Below are positions 35,022 through 44,535 of a stretch of DNA of 64,000 bases, piece after piece. The stretch is taken from contig SUYL01000015.1 of assembly GCA_015060445.1 (NCBI GenBank), positions 32,053-96,052 of the forward strand, read 5' to 3'. Positions within the stretch are counted from its first letter, which is position 1; every line of letters begins with the position of its first letter. The position numbers and the translations under genes were made by a program. The notes under the pieces are model-generated. The model worked only from the letters and a program-made list of their open reading frames with translations, searched no databases and was not told where the DNA came from. The stretch is from Bacteroidales bacterium. GTDB taxonomy: Bacteria > Bacteroidota > Bacteroidia > Bacteroidales > UBA932.

Positions 35022-36095
35022 TTAGAAAATTACATTTACTGTAGGTACGGTAGCCCAATCGGCAACATTCATTGTCGCTTGCATTGTTGAATGTTCTACA
35101 GGTGTGTCAGGATCCAGTGAGCCTGGTCTTAGTATGGTAACATTGATGGTGTAAGTTGTATTACGTTTGATACCCATATGGCCTACTGATGAGTTATAGC
35201 CAAAACCCTCCCTGTTGATGCTGATAGGGTAATAGTATGTATGACCGTTAAGATCTGCCTGGATTACCAGTTTTGTGAACTTCTTGTCGGCAGATTCATT
35301 GGCCAAAAGGTTCTCATAGCAGTAGAAAGTATGTGTGGTGTTGTATCCTGAATCTGTAATGGCTGTTGCTGTCTCATCGTAGAGCATTCCTGCCATTGTA
35401 CAAGCATTGATGTCTGTAGCTACAACCTTTTTTGTATTCAGTATGGTAGGAGAGGGCTGGTCGCTGCCATCATGGTACAGTTTGTCACCTGCAGCGTTGA
35501 TCAGATACATCTTAACGTTGGTAAGGGATGAACCTGCCCATGGTGTTCCGGCAAATTGTGTCTTCACACTTGCCAGTTGAACCCTTGACACAAGTCGGCT
35601 GATGGAGAATGTAACTGATGTTGTAGTCTGAAGTACAGCTTCAAGGCTACCTGTCATTGTGAAGTCCTTGTTGTTTTCAGATTGCAATGATGCTATCTGC
35701 GCTTTGAAGTCTGCCAATGTCTTTACACCTGCCCAGTTGTCACTCTTGTGGGAATTGGCTACTGCATAGATGTGTTTTTTTCCTGTGGTTGTCTTAACCT
35801 CCAAGTTTGATAGGCTTGTCAGTTCAGCAGCAGTATACATTTTGTATGCATCCAGCATGCCGGCATCTGCGCCCTCTGCACGGAACACAAAGAATTCGAG
35901 CTTTTGAACAGTATTATCATCCGCTTGTACACCGTGTGCGCCTCCTGTCGCTTTTGATTGCACCTGGTCTTCAGGTATAATGTTTATTGAAAGAATGCTC
36001 TCCTGCATCTCGTTTGAATTGTTGGCCTTTTCGCAAGAGATAGTTGTCAAGCCCATAAGAAGGGCTGAAGCCAAAATAAAAAATGTTTTTTTCAT
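35022..36095 (-). CDS. Major fimbrillin (FimA/Mfa1-like type V pilin)
   Basis: 357-aa lipoprotein precursor (ALLMGLTTISCEKANN). After the lipobox comes the fimbrillin N-domain: ILSINIIPEDQVQSKATGG, LEFFVFRAEGADAG and KHIYAVANSHKSDNW, then a C-domain with TFSISRLVSRVQLASV and a final ATMNVADWATVPTVNVIF. Type V pilins are lipoproteins processed on the cell surface and polymerised by donor-strand exchange. It starts 10 nt after DUF3868 and is followed by the anchor gene. Confidence 0.85.
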   Translation of the reverse strand: MKKTFFILASALLMGLTTISCEKANNSNEMQESILSINIIPEDQVQSKATGGAHGVQADDNTVQKLEFFVFRAEGADAGMLDAYKMYTAAELTSLSNLEVKTTTGKKHIYAVANSHKSDNWAGVKTLADFKAQIASLQSENNKDFTMTGSLEAVLQTTTSVTFSISRLVSRVQLASVKTQFAGTPWAGSSLTNVKMYLINAAGDKLYHDGSDQPSPTILNTKKVVATDINACTMAGMLYDETATAITDSGYNTTHTFYCYENLLANESADKKFTKLVIQADLNGHTYYYPISINREGFGYNSSVGHMGIKRNTTYTINVTILRPGSLDPDTPVEHSTMQATMNVADWATVPTVNVIF

Positions 36096-36105
36096 GTTTT
36101 TTGTA

Positions 36106-38067
36106 TTAAATGGTGTCTAAATGTTTGTCAAGGGCATATTTCTTTATCAGTTGTGATACTTCAGGATCAAGGTTGCCTCGATGTCTCATAGAGTAGTCCT
36201 GCTCTACGCTTTGCAGGAAATGTTCTATAGCTTTTTGTTCTTTGCCTAACCGGGCATACACTACAGCAAGCATATAGTCTCTCTGAGCAGAACGGGGGAG
36301 GGTTGTCAGTACTGAGAGTGCGCTTTGATTATAGTCCATACATACGAAGGCTACGGCTGAGTTGTAGTCCATATAAGGTCTAAGAAGTTTTACGGCACTT
36401 TCATAATCCCTGTCTTCAAGGGCTTGTACACCTTGCATATATACCGAGTCAATCTCTGTGGTGTGGACTGTATCTTTGATCATGCCTTTCCTATGCAGGA
36501 AGAAGTCAAATTTTACGGTTCTCAGTTTTGCATATAACTCACTGCGTATATACTTGTAGTCTTTTGTCTGTTGAAGAGCTTTCTCCCTTTCATCAAGGTC
36601 CTCCACTTCCAGGCATTTGAGAATGCTTTCCCTGTCAATTAGTGATGTATCTTTATCAATCAGCTCCTTCAGTGTATCCCATTCTTCCGGGTGTGAATGT
36701 GTAAGTATGCCAATATCCTGGATCTCACTTTGTCTCATCTTCCCATCGCCCTCAGTGGTGAGGTCTATTACAAACATTGAATTCGCTACACTATCCCGGT
36801 AATCTTGTATGAATCGGTTGAAGTAATATTTGATGGACTGTGCTCTATTTTCAGCAAGTTTTGCGTTGGATGCAACTGTACCTTCAGGTGAGCAGCTTGC
36901 CGTAATGAGCAGTGAGTCCACTATGTAATCTTCTGCGGAGAGTACTGTGCGGATATTGTTTTTTATTCGGGCAATCTCTTTAGAGTTATTAGACAGAGTG
37001 TCATCTATATCATATCTGCCTACTTTGAATGCAATGTTTGCAGCTGTGTTGGCTTCAGCATTGCGATGAACCACTTTCTGAATATATCTTGGAGATTGGT
37101 CTGTGAATGCAGACATGGAACTGATATAGAATGTAAGAGGAGCTGTCTGAGGCATGGTATATATCCTGTCGTAACTGCCAGCTTCATATATTTCCCCTTT
37201 CAATACCATTTCTACTTTACGAAGGTTACGCCTTGTCTTGACAGGTTGCACGTAGTTGTACCGTATGGTGCCGTCAGCATTATTGATGACAGAATCCAAT
37301 CGGACGCCAACAAGTTTTATGGGATCTGTGACGTATCTGGCAAACATCTCATCCATCTTCTCCTTTTTCTTGTTGTTCTTCCTTACCAAGGAGTGCCTGG
37401 TGTAATAGTCCACAGCCTGTGCTTCAGTTACACCGAACGCAGTCCCGGTCTTCTGTCTGCTTCCTCTGAAAAATGACGACTTCTCCCTGTTTACATTCCT
37501 TTCCAGGAAAACTGTCAACAGGTGATCTTTTGTAAATGTCTTGTAGAAATCAGCGGTATCGGAGATGATTGTCTCAAGATACTTGTTATACTGAGCATAT
37601 CCTTTTTGCTGCCCCTCCCTGTATTTTGCGCCGGTGATCAGCAGTTCATCAAGGTTCAATGTGTCTTCGAGAATGCGGAACTGTGGCTGGAAACGTAGTT
37701 GCCAGTCTTCATCCTGCATTTCTTTAGGTACGATAATGTCAAATGAGATATCAACATATCCGTTCCTCTCGGCCAGATGTCTGAACTTAGCTTCTACCAC
37801 TATGGCATTGAGCTGCTCAACTGCAACCATCTCACCACTCTCTTCATCCTTGACAGCATTCATTATTATGCTTTCTCCTTTTATGTTCTGTATCTCCACC
37901 TTCGTTGTGGTATCTGCCATATATAGTTGCTGCATCTGTTGGCTGTCCTCACTCATGGCCACTGATGCCTGTAGATGCTCCTTTTTGATTTTTTTTATTT
38001 TCTGCTGTGTCGAGCAACCCATCATGATGACTGACAACAGTAGAATTGTATATGTAATTTTTCTCAT
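36106..38067 (-). CDS. DUF3868-type, OmpA-like fimbrial operon lipoprotein
   Basis: 653-aa lipoprotein (ILLLSVIMMGCSTQ). An N-terminal beta-rich DUF3868-like part (about residues 60-320) precedes an OmpA-like stretch (VDSLLITASCSPEGTVASNAKLAENRAQSIKYYFNRF, about 385-425) and a TPR-like C-terminus (LAVVYARLGKEQKAIEHFLQSVEQ). DUF3868 genes accompany DUF3575 and FimA-type genes in Bacteroides fimbrial loci. A cell-envelope assembly role is inferred. Confidence 0.75.
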   Translation of the reverse strand: MRKITYTILLLSVIMMGCSTQQKIKKIKKEHLQASVAMSEDSQQMQQLYMADTTTKVEIQNIKGESIIMNAVKDEESGEMVAVEQLNAIVVEAKFRHLAERNGYVDISFDIIVPKEMQDEDWQLRFQPQFRILEDTLNLDELLITGAKYREGQQKGYAQYNKYLETIISDTADFYKTFTKDHLLTVFLERNVNREKSSFFRGSRQKTGTAFGVTEAQAVDYYTRHSLVRKNNKKKEKMDEMFARYVTDPIKLVGVRLDSVINNADGTIRYNYVQPVKTRRNLRKVEMVLKGEIYEAGSYDRIYTMPQTAPLTFYISSMSAFTDQSPRYIQKVVHRNAEANTAANIAFKVGRYDIDDTLSNNSKEIARIKNNIRTVLSAEDYIVDSLLITASCSPEGTVASNAKLAENRAQSIKYYFNRFIQDYRDSVANSMFVIDLTTEGDGKMRQSEIQDIGILTHSHPEEWDTLKELIDKDTSLIDRESILKCLEVEDLDEREKALQQTKDYKYIRSELYAKLRTVKFDFFLHRKGMIKDTVHTTEIDSVYMQGVQALEDRDYESAVKLLRPYMDYNSAVAFVCMDYNQSALSVLTTLPRSAQRDYMLAVVYARLGKEQKAIEHFLQSVEQDYSMRHRGNLDPEVSQLIKKYALDKHLDTI

Positions 38068-38090
38068 TTCTTATTAAATCAAGTGTTTTT

Positions 38091-38930
38091 TCAGGCTGTT
38101 TTGATTGACTTGTATATGTCATACAGGAATATTCTGTCTTCTTCTTTTGTTGTGTTTACGATTACCTCGAGTAGTTTGTCAGCATCTATCTTCGGAGTGA
38201 TGGATTCTGTCAGTACTTTTGTCGGGTTCTGATGTCCTGCAAAGGCACTTATAAATAGGGAAGCCTTTTTTGTGGGCTGTCTTATGCTGCTGAACAGCTT
38301 CATCACTCCATCAATGGAGAAGTATCTTTTAGGTGTGGCATTATCTGATGCTGTACTGTCTGAGAACCAGTATATATATCGTTTGAAGTGAGGCTCGCTC
38401 AGTTTTTTCCTCAGATGGCTTCCCCAGACCTCGCATGCTTTCATGATGTCCTTCACCTTGTAATATATATTGCCATTGTAATGTACTGTCATCACAGGAT
38501 GTCCGCCTATGCTTATCAGTTCCGGTGTATGATGCCCGGGCATTATGTTGCGCCCGGCAATATATCGTTGTGATTTGAAAGTGTTGTTCTCAACCTTCCC
38601 CATCAGCAGCAGCTCCTTGATGCGGTCATTGCACCAGATGTAGAAAGATGGAGATAACCATTGAGCAAATAATAATGCCAGATCTTCATTTAAAAAAGTT
38701 CCTTGTATTCTATTGCCACCTTGAATAATTTTAATTAACCCCGTTCGGGGAATTCCCCGAACGGCAGATAATGAGGTAATTAGCTCTTCGGTTTGTTGTA
38801 GGCGTAGCCAATCACTTGGTTGTTTTCCAAATGGCTTTGCCATCTGTGTAGCGTTTATCATTGTGGTTTCACCCACTTGAAATGATATGGAATTGTCGTT
38901 GTAGTTAAATATTTTCAGATTCTTTCCCAT
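38091..38930 (-). CDS. KilA-N domain protein inserted in the fimbrial operon
   Basis: 279-aa protein. The KilA-N domain spans about residues 10-115: GETTMINATQMAKPFGKQPSDWLRL, GIPRTGLIKIIQGGNRIQGTFLNEDLALLFAQWLSPSF. A second region, about 140-225, is unassigned. KilA-N proteins are DNA-binding factors of phages and mobile elements. It lies 3 nt after DUF3575 and 23 nt before DUF3868, splitting genes that usually neighbour each other. A perfect 24-bp palindrome lies within its own coding sequence, a plausible self-binding site. Confidence 0.85.
   Translation of the reverse strand: MGKNLKIFNYNDNSISFQVGETTMINATQMAKPFGKQPSDWLRLQQTEELITSLSAVRGIPRTGLIKIIQGGNRIQGTFLNEDLALLFAQWLSPSFYIWCNDRIKELLLMGKVENNTFKSQRYIAGRNIMPGHHTPELISIGGHPVMTVHYNGNIYYKVKDIMKACEVWGSHLRKKLSEPHFKRYIYWFSDSTASDNATPKRYFSIDGVMKLFSSIRQPTKKASLFISAFAGHQNPTKVLTESITPKIDADKLLEVIVNTTKEEDRIFLYDIYKSIKTA
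38741..38764. repeat. Perfect 24-bp palindrome in the KilA-N gene
   Basis: CCGTTCGGGGAA followed directly by its exact reverse complement TTCCCCGAACGG. It is GC-rich within an AT-rich neighbourhood and translates as part of the KilA-N domain. Confidence 0.9.
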
Positions 38931-38933
38931 AAC

Positions 38934-39497
38934 CTAGAATAAGTATGATAGTTTTACAAGCAGTTCATTTGGGCCTACATATATCTGTTTTTGTCTGCCT
39001 TCTTCTACTCGTCCACATTTGGGACATGAGTAGGTTATATATCTGTTTGGGCCAACCATAAGTCCAAATCCGAAATCCATATTCAGGTGCTTGTTCAATA
39101 GCCAGGAATATCCTGCTCCAAGAGAGAACCCATATACCTTCCCCTCCCATGTCTTGGTCTTGATTATACCTCCCGTGTTATATTTGGTGAATTGGGCACT
39201 GGCTGATGCCCACCAACCAGTATATACATGCCATGGGTAATATCGTGTACCTGCGGCAAATGTCAACTGTCTGTTTTGCATATGCTTCTCATTCGGCTGA
39301 TTATTTCTGAAGGTCCATGGATTGTATTTGCCTTGTATATACACAGTCCAGTTTTTTGCAACGGCATATGATATGTCCATGTTAGCAGTTAAGAAATTAG
39401 CGTAAGACAGCAGATTGGTGCCTACTGCTACCTTTTGGGCATGGCCTTGATAGGCTATGGCCATTAGTGCCAAGAAAAGAAAAAATAGTTTTTTCAT
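38934..39497 (-). CDS. DUF3575-family outer-membrane protein
   Basis: 187-aa barrel-like protein with signal peptide (MKKLFFLFLALMAIAYQGHAQ) and family-typical blocks VGTNLLSYANFLTANMDISYAVAKNWTVYIQGKYNPW, YPWHVYTGWW and ITYSCPKCGRVEEG. DUF3575 genes are usual first genes of Bacteroides type V fimbrial operons. Its start is 2 nt after the stop of the TraQ-like gene, the junction that joins the conjugation and fimbrial blocks. Confidence 0.85.
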   Translation of the reverse strand: MKKLFFLFLALMAIAYQGHAQKVAVGTNLLSYANFLTANMDISYAVAKNWTVYIQGKYNPWTFRNNQPNEKHMQNRQLTFAAGTRYYPWHVYTGWWASASAQFTKYNTGGIIKTKTWEGKVYGFSLGAGYSWLLNKHLNMDFGFGLMVGPNRYITYSCPKCGRVEEGRQKQIYVGPNELLVKLSYLF

Positions 39498-39499
39498 AA

Positions 39500-39964
39500 T
39501 TATATTCCTTCCACTGTTATTATTTGCAGATTGTATTGTTTCCAGTCATATGTATATGTTGTCTCTTCCATTGCCTTTATAATGATGTTAGCCTCTGTGG
39601 CGTAATGGCTGTTGCTGAGATTTATACATACTTTGTTTATCCCTTTTTTTGATGGAGTGAAACCTATCTGTAGCTGTTTGTCAATGGTGGGGTTGAATGT
39701 GTAAGGTTCTACAGTGGGTGTACCATTGATAATGAGGGTGTCAGCCAAAGAATTGTTAATTCTGTATTGCAGCAGTATGTCCTCATCTGCCAGATAATTA
39801 TCTATGCTCAGCTTGAGCATCAGATGTTCATTTGTCCATGTTGTGGTATCTGCGGGCGTATACGTCGCAGTGAATGAATAGTCATTTACTGGCAATTCCT
39901 TTTGTTCGCAGGAAATTAAAACAGCTGCTGCAATTACCATATATGTAAGTATTCTTATTTTCAT
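39500..39964 (-). CDS. TraQ-like (DUF3872-like) conjugal transfer lipoprotein
   Basis: 154-aa exported lipoprotein (MVIAAAVLISCEQKE) with a single Ig-like beta domain (LLQYRINNSLADTLIINGTPTVEPYTFNPTIDKQLQIGFTPSKKGINKV). Position directly after TraO, with ATGA overlap, matches TraQ of CTnDOT-type systems (TraP intervening there). Sequence similarity to DUF3872 is only suggestive, so the name is positional. Confidence 0.5.
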   Translation of the reverse strand: MKIRILTYMVIAAAVLISCEQKELPVNDYSFTATYTPADTTTWTNEHLMLKLSIDNYLADEDILLQYRINNSLADTLIINGTPTVEPYTFNPTIDKQLQIGFTPSKKGINKVCINLSNSHYATEANIIIKAMEETTYTYDWKQYNLQIITVEGI

Positions 39965-40518
39965 TTTATCAGATATTTAAGTCCTATTGTTATTGTTGTG
40001 TTATGTGGTTGCATGAGGTCCGAGTGTACAAAAATCATATCCTGTATTTGTGCTGTGAACCCGAAATTCTTGGATACATATATGTCCATTCTGAAGGTGG
40101 GGACAAGGGCATATGATATCTCCTCCGTCTTCTTGAGTGTTATTCCTGAAGTAAGTTGACTGTTCCCGTTATTGCCCTGTGTATAGCCTATTGCAGCATT
40201 CGCTCCGGCATACATTATCAGTGTCCGGGTATAGTTCTGCAGCAACTTTTGACTGTATCCTCCGGATAACAAATAATTGCGTATATCAGCTCTATTGTTG
40301 CGGTATTCGCCCTTATAGCTGTTATACAGGAAACTGACATCCATAGTGCCGGTCTTTCTATAGTTATAATAGTTGAGTCCCATTGTCCATCCATTGTCGG
40401 CATTGGCATTTATGCCGTAAGTCAGTGATGCAGCGTGCTGGCCTTTGTTGCCACGTTGTGCTGATGCTCCGCTGGCCAGCAGCAGGAATAGCATGGCTGT
40501 GATTATCTTCTTTTTCAT
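39961..40518 (-). CDS. traO: Conjugative transposon protein TraO
   Basis: 185-aa outer-membrane-type protein with signal peptide (MLFLLLASGASAQRGNKGQ) and glycine/tyrosine-rich strands (SGGYSQKLLQ..., IMYAGANAAIGYTQGN, TITIGLKYLIK). Size and gene position between TraN and TraQ-like proteins fit TraO. It overlaps the neighbours on both sides by 4 nt. Confidence 0.75.
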   Translation of the reverse strand: MKKKIITAMLFLLLASGASAQRGNKGQHAASLTYGINANADNGWTMGLNYYNYRKTGTMDVSFLYNSYKGEYRNNRADIRNYLLSGGYSQKLLQNYTRTLIMYAGANAAIGYTQGNNGNSQLTSGITLKKTEEISYALVPTFRMDIYVSKNFGFTAQIQDMIFVHSDLMQPHNTTITIGLKYLIK

Positions 40519-41306
40519 TGTATTGTGTATTTTTTTGCGTTTGCAATGTCTTTGCTGTCTATTTTCAAGGAGACATTTCTATAACCATCTGTCTCATATA
40601 TGTTGACCTGTAGCTGCTTACCCTCTGATATTGTTAGCTTTTCGAACGCATAAGTGGCTGTTGTACGGTTGCCTGGAGCCACACTGAGATGACCATAACG
40701 CTCGTCTGGAACTAGGACGATGTCTTGTGCTGTACTCCTGCTTTGAGTAATGTCTGCCATTACGAATGTCACATCACAACTGTAACTTATGGAAGACTTG
40801 TTTTTGATGCCTACGGTTATATATACCTTGTTGTGGCAGGTGTATATATTGTCAATATTGAATTCAATTCTAAGTGTCTTGTCATAAATATGGTTCAATG
40901 ATGCTTTAGAACCGTTTATGGCAACTATGACAGAATTTCCTCCTGAAGGTATAGTGGCGTCTGAGGATGTAACATCATGCTTTTGACCCTCTTTTTGGCG
41001 TATTATGTATTTTTTAAGGTGAGGAGTATATCTGACTATGTATGTGGTCAGATTTTCATCCTTGGTCATGACTGTAAGAGTCGTTTCCCCTTGGAAGGGA
41101 GCTGATGCCTTGATGCGTAATAGGGAAGGTACGCTGGGTGCGGCGGCTGCAACTATAGCATTGCTACCCAGGTCGCAATATATTATGTCGGATGCACACT
41201 GCAGATGGAGGGTAGTAGTTTCGTTGACGTAAAGAGTATCCTGTCCCATTGAACTGGTGTAGGACAGTAATGTCATGACTGTTGCGATTGTCAAATTCCT
41301 GATCAT
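40515..41306 (-). CDS. traN: Conjugative transposon protein TraN (DUF4138, VirB9-like)
   Basis: 263-aa periplasmic/outer-membrane component with signal peptide (MTLLSYTSSMGQDTLYVNETTTLHL). The N-terminal strand-rich part with TTLHLQCASDIIYCDLGSNAIVAA and the C-terminal DERYGHLSVAPGNRTTATYAFEKLTI match the DUF4138 layout. Expected to form the outer core with TraM. Confidence 0.78.
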   Translation of the reverse strand: MIRNLTIATVMTLLSYTSSMGQDTLYVNETTTLHLQCASDIIYCDLGSNAIVAAAAPSVPSLLRIKASAPFQGETTLTVMTKDENLTTYIVRYTPHLKKYIIRQKEGQKHDVTSSDATIPSGGNSVIVAINGSKASLNHIYDKTLRIEFNIDNIYTCHNKVYITVGIKNKSSISYSCDVTFVMADITQSRSTAQDIVLVPDERYGHLSVAPGNRTTATYAFEKLTISEGKQLQVNIYETDGYRNVSLKIDSKDIANAKKYTIQ

Positions 41307-42364
41307 TGTAAGTATATCTGGTAATCTTTTGGTAGGGTTATCACTTGTTGCTTTTCTTTGGCTGCTCGGTTGCCCATACGGCTAGTTGAACGAATTATCG
41401 TACCTGCCGTTCTGTTGGCCATACTGGCCAGCTGGCCTACCATATTGGTTGCTGCTGAAACAGCTTCATCTGTTATCTGTTCCGATGTTTCATCTACTGT
41501 ATATGCCAGTCCTTTGTATCCATCAGTGTCATATGCGGCCCAGTTGACAGGCAGGACTTTCCCATTATAGTTGATACTGGATATATACAGTTGCAACCTG
41601 TTGTCATCAATCTTTGCTATTGCATATACATACGTGTTCTTAGGCAGTATCATATTGCCTGTTCCTGTTGGGGTTTCCTGGAGTAACCGCAACTGCACCT
41701 TGTCTCCTGCACATATTTTTGTCTCGGTTGTGGTTGCTGCTTTTATTGGATTGTGTGTTGTTATACCACCTCCGACAACTGTAATGAAGCCTCCGGTTGA
41801 AGTGCCTGTTTCAGGGGCCTGTGATTGTATAGTTTCCGGCTTCTGCTCTGATTGTTGCTTGTCTGTAGACTCTTCTTTGCCGTAGAGTTTCTCAAGCAGA
41901 TAGTCATATCTCTCCTGCCATTCTTCCTTGCCGGATGTGTCAGAAATGCCTTTGCTTGTAGATGAAGGAACAGGCTTTGCTGTAACCTTTTTCTTTTTCT
42001 CATTTCTTGTACCATCAGATACCTTCTCTTGCAGCTTTGTGGTAATTCTTTCCACAGCCTGTTGTTGCTGTCGCATTGTTTCTTGGGCATTGATGACAGA
42101 TTCATCTGCAGCAGTTGTATCTGTAGCTCCAGATGATAAGTCTGCCAGATAAGCATCATAGCTTTTTACAGTGCGTCCGGATTCATATGCCTTTATTTTG
42201 GCACGTGGTATATCATTTGTGGCGGCATCGGGCAATTCTACTTTTACCGGTGTGTCTGATTCCTTGCCAGAAATTCCTGTTATAATGTGGATGAGCATTG
42301 CTGCAATGGCTATTGTAATGATGCCGAATAATGTCAGCAGTAGCATTTTCTTTTTCTTCTCCAT
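41303..42364 (-). CDS. traM: Conjugative transposon protein TraM (VirB10-like)
   Basis: 353-aa bitopic protein: cytoplasmic lysines, one N-terminal transmembrane helix (LLLTLFGIITIAIAAMLIHIITGI), a long charged/Gln-rich linker, then the conserved C-terminal domain (TTTETKICAGDKVQLRLLQETPTGTGNMILPKNTYVYAIAKI). The family bridges the inner-membrane complex to the outer core. A 4-nt overlap joins it to TraN. Confidence 0.82.
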   Translation of the reverse strand: MEKKKKMLLLTLFGIITIAIAAMLIHIITGISGKESDTPVKVELPDAATNDIPRAKIKAYESGRTVKSYDAYLADLSSGATDTTAADESVINAQETMRQQQQAVERITTKLQEKVSDGTRNEKKKKVTAKPVPSSTSKGISDTSGKEEWQERYDYLLEKLYGKEESTDKQQSEQKPETIQSQAPETGTSTGGFITVVGGGITTHNPIKAATTTETKICAGDKVQLRLLQETPTGTGNMILPKNTYVYAIAKIDDNRLQLYISSINYNGKVLPVNWAAYDTDGYKGLAYTVDETSEQITDEAVSAATNMVGQLASMANRTAGTIIRSTSRMGNRAAKEKQQVITLPKDYQIYLQ

Positions 42365-42366
42365 TA

Positions 42367-42996
42367 TTACCTTATTTTTTCTTTTCTTGTGTCATTATTT
42401 ATTATCTCAAGCTTTTCCAGTAATAAACCATGGGGATTAGCATCACTGCGAGCTATCTCACGCACAGTACATGTGGTGATCAGGTCTTTTACAACTAATG
42501 AGTTGCTTCTGACGATATACATAGTAGCATATGTACGTGCATTGTATGGGTAAATGCTGAAATCAATTTTGATGCTGTCAACAGTCAGGGACTGGCTTAT
42601 TGAGGCATTGATTAGCCTTGAGTAGTAACCTTGCTCCTGTAGGTCATTATAATGTTCATATGCCCTCCTGTCTGCAAGATTAAGGGCTGCATTGATATTA
42701 TGTTCTATACTTTCCACATTTGGGGCAAGGGTAAAGAAGAGTTCATGGAATCGTGTAATATGGTCCTTAACTTCGATTGGTTTATTGGCCACCTTATCGC
42801 TTTGTAGAGCCAGCAGAAGACTCTTGCCCTGGTCTAGAACGTATATTTTTTCACGCTGTTTCTCCGCATATTGCAGGGCTGACACAATGGATGTTATTGC
42901 TATAATGCCACTTGACACCATAGCAGTCAGGGCTATTATTTTTATGCCCTTGAATGAATTTTCTATTCTGCTGAAAGCCTTTATTGTCTTTTCCAT
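42367..42996 (-). CDS. traK: Conjugative transposon protein TraK (VirB8-like)
   Basis: 209-aa inner-membrane protein with the typical N-terminus (FSRIENSFKGIKIIALTAMVSSGIIAITSIVSAL) carrying one membrane helix, and a periplasmic alpha/beta domain. Lies 2 nt before TraM. VirB8-like scaffold of the channel. Confidence 0.82.
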   Translation of the reverse strand: MEKTIKAFSRIENSFKGIKIIALTAMVSSGIIAITSIVSALQYAEKQREKIYVLDQGKSLLLALQSDKVANKPIEVKDHITRFHELFFTLAPNVESIEHNINAALNLADRRAYEHYNDLQEQGYYSRLINASISQSLTVDSIKIDFSIYPYNARTYATMYIVRSNSLVVKDLITTCTVREIARSDANPHGLLLEKLEIINNDTRKEKIR

Positions 42997-42998
42997 AT

Positions 42999-43928
42999 TT
43001 ATCCTAAGAATCTTTTGAAGAATGCAGTTGCTGCAATTGCCCCTCTTTTTGCTCCTGCGGCACTATTTACACCGGCTTTGTTAACTGCTGCGTTGAACCC
43101 TGTACCACCGGTGCTTTCTACTACCCACTCCGCTATGGTTGGTATCTTGAACAGACCGATGACTGATACGATGCTCACGCATAGAAGGGTGAGCTGGGGA
43201 GACGTAATCGTTCTTTCTTCTTTCAATGCTGTCTCAAGTATGATATTACCGATACTTCCAGTAAGGAATATGAATATCTGTGCAAGAGGCTGCCACAACA
43301 TAATCTGGATGTATCTGGCAAACCAGCTGGTAATACCGCTGCGGAACGATGGTATGATTGCCAGGGCAAAGGTGATCGGCCCGGTAAGAGATAACAGCAT
43401 CATGTATATTATTGACAGGAAAGAAACAAACACTTGAGCCACATGTGTAAGAAGATTTACAAGCCAAATCATGATGTTCATACAGGATCTTTCTATCCAT
43501 CCGGGCATCTCGGCTCTGGATACATTACTGGCCTGGTATTTGGCATCCATATCAGCGATATCTGTATTGTCAACATCAGTTGCTTCTTCTTCATACTCAA
43601 TGGCTGCTTTTATCCTTTTGTTGAGCAATTCCCTTTCCGATTTCATGTCATCACATATGTTGCTCATCCATTTCGTTGTGGCCTGTGATATACCATCAAG
43701 CGGTGCTATTACCAGTTGTGGAAAGACACTGAGCACAAATGCTATACAGAATGGCCTTAAGGCCAGACCTAAATCAAAACCTCCTTTGATATAACTCTCA
43801 TAACACACAGTGACAATAAGGATAGTTGCTGCTATGCCGCCTATCCCGGATGCAACATACTGGAATTGTGGAAATACATCATCCAGTAGTAGTGATTTGA
43901 GGTTATATAGTTCTTGTAGAAAATCCAT
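42999..43928 (-). CDS. traJ: Conjugative transposon protein TraJ (VirB6-like)
   Basis: 309-aa polytopic inner-membrane protein with six or more hydrophobic segments (e.g. IGGIAATILIVTVCYESYIKGG; FVSFLSIIYMMLLSLTGPITFALAIIPSFRSGITSWFARYIQIMLWQPLAQIFIF). The ITSWFARYIQ..LWQPLA block is typical of TraJ. Lies 2 nt upstream of TraK. Confidence 0.85.
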   Translation of the reverse strand: MDFLQELYNLKSLLLDDVFPQFQYVASGIGGIAATILIVTVCYESYIKGGFDLGLALRPFCIAFVLSVFPQLVIAPLDGISQATTKWMSNICDDMKSERELLNKRIKAAIEYEEEATDVDNTDIADMDAKYQASNVSRAEMPGWIERSCMNIMIWLVNLLTHVAQVFVSFLSIIYMMLLSLTGPITFALAIIPSFRSGITSWFARYIQIMLWQPLAQIFIFLTGSIGNIILETALKEERTITSPQLTLLCVSIVSVIGLFKIPTIAEWVVESTGGTGFNAAVNKAGVNSAAGAKRGAIAATAFFKRFLG

Positions 43929-43934
43929 TATAAA

Positions 43935-44534
43935 TTATAATACGCTGTTTAATAGTCTGAGGTCGTTGTCAAGCTGGTTCTGATAGTATAGGTCATCCAT
44001 GAGACGGCGGCCATAATATCGGATATTGTTATAGTTGCGGCAGGCCTTGTTGTGGAGTTCGTTGACAAACTTCAACCGCTCGGCATCATTCATCTCATAT
44101 ACATTGTCAGTAATCAGATCCTCCAGCTCAATCACATACTTGGTGCTTGCGCAGAACAGTGAGTAAAGATTGGCTATATGTCTTGTCTTTTTCAAGTTGG
44201 AGAACTTGCTTTCCATGAGAACTTTGGCCAATTTGGTGTATTCATTGCCTGTCATAACAGAGTAGGATAGTATTTCCAATACCTTAGTTCCGTTGCTTAT
44301 CTTTTTCTTCACCTGTTGCATGCGGTTAACATTCTCAATGGCAATATCCAGCATGTGGCTTGTTTTCTCAACGCTCTCCAGTGCTGCAGCAAGGTTCTCT
44401 GATGAGACTCCCACTTCCTCAAGGCTGTTGGCAATGGCTGTAATCTCTCCCATTACATCATGCACTATCCACTGAGCCTTTGCATTTGTGCCAATAAAAA
44501 TATTGAGGCATATAATGATAAATACTCGTTTCAT
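43935..44534 (-). CDS. Conjugal transfer protein TraI-like (DUF4141)
   Basis: 199-aa exported coiled-coil protein. ATG 44534 gives a signal peptide (VFIIICLNIFIGTNAKAQ), discarding 29 track residues that overlap TraG. The mature part WIVHDVMGEITAIANSLEEV...VEKTSHMLDIAIENVNRM is VirB5/TraI-like helical, followed by DUF4141-type ICASTKYV-region helices. Position between TraG and TraJ supports the assignment. Confidence 0.72.
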   Translation of the reverse strand: MKRVFIIICLNIFIGTNAKAQWIVHDVMGEITAIANSLEEVGVSSENLAAALESVEKTSHMLDIAIENVNRMQQVKKKISNGTKVLEILSYSVMTGNEYTKLAKVLMESKFSNLKKTRHIANLYSLFCASTKYVIELEDLITDNVYEMNDAERLKFVNELHNKACRNYNNIRYYGRRLMDDLYYQNQLDNDLRLLNSVL

Positions 44535-44535
44535 A

